The notes under the pieces are model-generated. The model saw only the letters and a program-made list of their open reading frames with translations. It was not told the origin of the DNA and did no database searches. Position numbers and translations under genes: made by a program. Positions 59,946 through 64,000 of a DNA stretch of 64,000 bases are shown here, one piece after another; the stretch's first letter is position 1, and each line of letters begins with the position of its first letter. Source of the stretch: Seriola aureovittata (Eukaryota > Chordata > Actinopteri > Carangiformes > Carangidae); contig NC_079386.1 in assembly GCF_021018895.1 (NCBI RefSeq), positions 18,390,052-18,454,051 of the forward strand. The letters run 5' to 3'.

Positions 59946-60419
59946 CACCTCAAAGCCCTGATCAATTAATCATGTTTTTGTAAACATTTTATCCAATTAG
60001 TTTTGGTTTCACATGGCAATTTTACCAGCGTACTAAAGAACTTTGAATAGCATACCTACTTCCTGTCATCATCACCTACGTATGCGTCTCCCACATTGAT
60101 TGGTTTATAGATGGACATGTGTCTGATAATATTTTATTAAAAAAAAAATAATAAAAATAATATTTTCATGCCTTTTTCAAATTGACTTTGACTTTGATTT
60201 TGTTGTTGGACCATATTACAATAAAATATTTAGTATCCTCTTCTCCCTATGTGCTACCATGACTCATTTTACTTCTCTTATGGTTGTTTTTCTTCTTCTA
60301 TTGTTTAATGAGTGACAAGCTTTTTTTTTTCACATTATTTTTCTTAAGATAATACATGGAAAAATTGTAAAATGCTCACAGTTCTGCTTTATTGTCATGA
60401 TTTAGGTCTGAATGTGCAG

Positions 60420-60660
60420 TGACCAAACTGATTAGACACAAAAAATCTGAATCTGGCCATGAGTGCCAGCGCCTTTCAGAATAAAAAGTAGTGCCTCTTA
60501 ATTAGGGAGTCATTAGTAGTCGAGTGATGGCCTGATTCCTTAATTATGTATTTTTGGAGGGTTCTAATGAGGTACCTTCCCCGGGTTTTTGATAAATAAA
60601 TTAGCTCTGTAGCATATGAAGATTTGATCAATCTGAACAAATCCAAATTTTTTTACCATT
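60420..60660. promoter_or_regulatory. Possible conserved non-coding element
   Basis: Repeat-free sequence with phrases such as cctcttaattagggagtcat and tccttaattatgtatttttg, dense in homeodomain cores. 60780-60870 (gctgcggaccgtaacgctct) has similar character. Confidence 0.35.
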
Positions 60661-61020
60661 TTAGAACCAAAAATGTGATGAATATAAACAGAAAGCAGCT
60701 TTAAAGTTCAGATATTAATGGGGTCTAATTTATTTCTAGGGCTCTTGAACCACTGATGATATTTCCCAAGTGAACTGAAAACCCCCAGGGAAAAGACCAA
60801 GATACTTCTGGGCTGCTGCGGACCGTAACGCTCTCTATCATTCTGTCATTATCCGTCAATCAGACCTTCAATAACAAAAAAAAAAAGTAAGACTTTCCCT
60901 TCGTGCAGCAGAGACGTCAGTACAGCCACAGGTCATCATTTTCCATGTGGTGCCCCAAGAGCATCGAGTCTGTCTTCAGTCCTGAGCGCCATGGATCATT
61001 ATGGCACTATGCTTTTTACA

Positions 61021-61022
61021 TG

Positions 61023-61074
<52 letters not shown>
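61021..61074. repeat. (TG)n microsatellite
   Basis: About 26 units with one TTTG variant. Confidence 0.97.
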
Positions 61075-61076
<2 letters not shown>

Positions 61077-61489
61077 CTGGCTAATGAGCAACTTTGAGGA
61101 CATGTGGATGGGTCCCTACGGCAGCCAATGAAAGCACAGAGAGCCTCAGGAGAGCTTTACAATGTACTATGAAAGGGATTGCTAATGTGAGGGCTGGTTT
61201 TACTATATTTGTGGGGTCTGAACACCAGAAGCCCACTTCACCGTAAAATGACGAGTCCCCACAAATACACAGAGGCGTGTGTCCGCTTATTTTGGTCACA
61301 GAAGGTTTGAGATATTGTGTAATCACCTTGTGACACTTAAACGAGCTCAAGGAAAGAGGAAACCACAATATTAAAACGTATGAATAAAGGAAAACAGAAA
61401 AGAAAGGAGTTGTTGAAAAGCCAAGTTTCAAAGGAAGAAAACGGGCCCTGAGCTTCAGATGCTCAAAGGCGGCCTTTTAAGTCAACATG

Positions 61490-61504
61490 GTCATTACGGT
61501 CCAC

Positions 61505-61553
<49 letters not shown>

Positions 61554-62100
61554 CCTTTCAAGTCAGAGATCAACAACATTTGATCGCACACACACAAACA
61601 AACTTGTTCCACTATTCCTGTGGGGAACCCTCTTTGACATAATGAATTCCCAAACCAATTACCCGAACTTTAACCATCACAACTAACACCCGAAACCTAA
61701 ACTTCACGAGTCACGAGTCTCCACAGGTTCAAGCTGTAGTCCCCACTAGGATATAAAAACACACCCAATCCTATTTCTTTCAGGTCAGAGAATTAATTTC
61801 TCACACACACAGACAGTCCTTTCAACTCAGAGATCAACCACATTCGATCTCACACACCCACACACACAAACACACACACAGACATGACTTCAGAGGACAT
61901 TACATTAACTTAACATTCATTTCCTGGAGACTTTCTTTAACCTTAACCATAACCACTACTTGCCTAATCCTTATTCTAACCTTAAAACATGTCTTCACCT
62001 TAATATTTAATGATTTACATTATAGGGACTTGATTTTTGTCCCCATAAGGCAGACAAGTCCCCATGATGTGACTGTGCAGACATTTAAGTTCCCACTGTC
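61490..62100 (+). repeat. Fish '(CA)n ... GTCCCCATAAGGMAGACAAGTCC' repeat with tandem copy
   Basis: (CA)n at 61507-61551 is followed by 'cagtcctttcaagtcagaga' and 'gttccactattcctgtgggg'. The cagtcctttca block returns 264 bases later (61814). The right part has 'catttcctggagactttctt', 'taaccttaaccataaccact' and 'gtccccataaggcagacaag', words of a common fish repeat. The TAACC words are not telomeric. Confidence 0.75.
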
Positions 62101-62836
62101 CACAGCATTACGCTTCTTTCTGGTAACCACTTAAAGAAGAGAAATACGCCTTGATTCAGAAAACTAGTCTCTTAATTCTGTAACTAGTCAAGTATATAAA
62201 AGCCGAACCGTGGCTGACCTTAGCCCCAGATTCTGTCTCACACATACTGTCGCTGCTGGTCGTGTTAGCGAGCCTGAGAAAACGTTGATTTATTCCTCTG
62301 CAGCAGCAGTAAACAATAAAAAACCCGACAACTCTGCTGTATTCAGAGCTTAAGAGATATTTAGAGCTGATGAACAGTAACGTTAACTGTGATACATGGT
62401 TAAAGCTGCGTGCTGCCCCTCCCCCACAGAACCACACACCAGCGTCTCTAAAGGGCCATAAATGTGCTCATAGTGACGGTCCAAGCTCCAGTGTTTCCCG
62501 CCACGGCCCCCCACTCACAAACTCAAACATCTCACACATATATAGTTCAATTTTTTAAGTCTCAACAGGTAAATAAAAATAACAACTTATTATTACTGTA
62601 TCATTAGGAAAGAAACAGGAGCAATTCGACGCATTTGTTGGGGACTACTTTAGGTGACGGATCAATACACAGTCATTTGTGGCAGCAGGATGGTGTGATG
62701 TGGAAGACGAAGAATTTTTCTCTCTGACGTTTCGGTGTGTGTCAGAGGAAATTAGATCTTGTCAAACATCATTATGAAATATAATTGAAAATGTAAATTC
62801 ACCTCGGCTACAAGAACTGTGTTCATCTACTGGTGT

Positions 62837-62838
<2 letters not shown>
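62101..62838. other. Gene-less unique DNA
   Basis: No repeat or exon recognised. Confidence 0.5.

Positions 62839-62839
<1 letters not shown>

Positions 62840-62892
<53 letters not shown>
62840..62892. repeat. (TG)n microsatellite
   Basis: About 26 units. Confidence 0.97.
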
Positions 62893-62895
<3 letters not shown>

Positions 62896-64000
62896 AGTAA
62901 ATAATCTTCTCCCTCATGGCCTCATTGTTTCTGTTGCCCCAGTCCTTAAGGTCTCCATGGCGATGATGCTGCTGAAGCTCCGCCTCCTCGAGTGCTCGAG
63001 GAAAAGGAGAATAATATATAAGGGATGAAGCGATGGAACGCAGAACGACAAAAGGAGACTCATGCAGAGAGAGCTAAGGGTCTAAAGGGTTTCTACACCT
63101 GTGAGAACCACATGGATTAAAAGCCTCATTAAAACTGATTAGGTTTTAAATGGATGTAAAATTAACAAGTAAAACTGTCACACCTGCTCTTAGACCACCT
63201 CCTTCCTTCATCAGATTATATTCATTAGATCCTGTTTTATCACTAGTGGCTGATGTGAGTCCTGACTTTGAGTCTCAAGGCTGAGTGGCTGTTATAATTC
63301 ATCATTCATCTACAATTAAGCTCAGTGTCTGATAGAAGAATCTGAAAATGGTGTTTTTAATTGCTCTTGGCTCGAAAGGTCACGATGGGGGGGGCACCAC
63401 ACACTCCCAATGTCAAGAGTGTGAAAACCAGACCTGAGTCCTGCAGATGGCACAATGTGATGCCAGATGGAGCTGACTGTGTGTTTCCACACTGCTATTT
63501 GACTAGCAACCGATATTTGGCAATTTTTCATGTGTCACTGTTTGTCATTTGGCAGAAGTTCATATTTTTTTTGAAAGTAACTGTGGTCACCATGAACATG
63601 ATTAAACCCTTCAGTGTCACCAGCTGCAGGATGGTGTTATAAATCAAACCTGGTGCAAATACTGGTGGATTTAAAGAGGAGGAGTTATGAAGGCTGCAAG
63701 GTGTGTTTTGTTTGCTAAAGATTGAAAATGATCTGAGAACAGGTTTGTGCTCAATCAGATTATCACCCATATTTAACTGTGTGGGAAATGTGAGATAGCA
63801 CTTTATGTCAAATGGTAAAAACTGTCATTTTCTGGTTTTGCATCTGTCCAAAGTTGTTGTTGTTATATGTACAGTATCTTTCCAGACAAGCTAGGTTACA
63901 ATGTGCATCACATGGGCTAATCGCTAACAGCAACAAGTTTAAAAAGAGGAATTAGGCAAAAGTTAAAACAGAGAGACATAGAAAACCAAGTAAAGTTAAA
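62893..64000. other. Gene-less unique DNA to window end
   Basis: AT-rich. The 93-residue plus frame at 63.36 kb mirrors an overlapping minus frame and has no splice sites. Nothing else is seen. Confidence 0.5.

Noticed and set aside
61920..62000. TAACCTTAACCATAACC words resembling telomeric repeat
   Set aside because: Irregular, and explained by a common fish interspersed repeat.

Overview
The window looks like non-coding nuclear DNA from a teleost fish, probably a spiny-rayed (percomorph) species. The evidence is the very high density of (CA)n/(TG)n and (GA)n microsatellites, the many short interspersed sequences I recognise from fish genomes, Tc1/mariner-type and non-LTR retrotransposon remnants, and the absence of any long credible reading frame. 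Almost every long open frame here comes from simple-sequence DNA. The family names rest on recall of fish repeats, not on a search.

Layout. 1-9.3 kb is mostly unique AT-rich DNA with one exon-like block at 4.9 kb. 9.3-15.5 kb holds a Tc1/mariner fossil (10.8-11.4 kb), a degenerate TGTCCTCA minisatellite (11.8-12.4 kb), large (TG)n arrays, a pyrimidine-rich tract and two copies of a TTAA-ended element. 16.7-17.6 kb is a decayed minus-strand LINE reverse transcriptase. 20.28-20.93 kb is the only CpG-island-like block, with a 600-base polypurine tract on its right. 22-31 kb holds interspersed repeats, a CTCF-like motif cluster at 24.2-24.5 kb, more TTAA-element copies and two exon-like blocks. 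31-39 kb is mainly unique DNA with a strong internal-exon candidate at 33.3 kb. 39.9-41.2 kb is a 1.25-kb (TCTA)n array. 42.8 kb is a CCAA minisatellite. 46.7 kb carries the best coding candidate, a minus-strand terminal exon. 50-54.2 kb carries a possible plus-strand first exon and two phase-compatible terminal exons. 55-61 kb contains several stretches that look like conserved non-coding elements, and 61.5-62.1 kb is a known-type fish repeat.

No complete gene can be assembled. The picture fits introns and intergenic DNA around one or two genes whose main exons lie outside the window. The candidate exons are recorded with their splice signals and phases so they can be tested with RNA evidence. 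None could be matched to a named protein.
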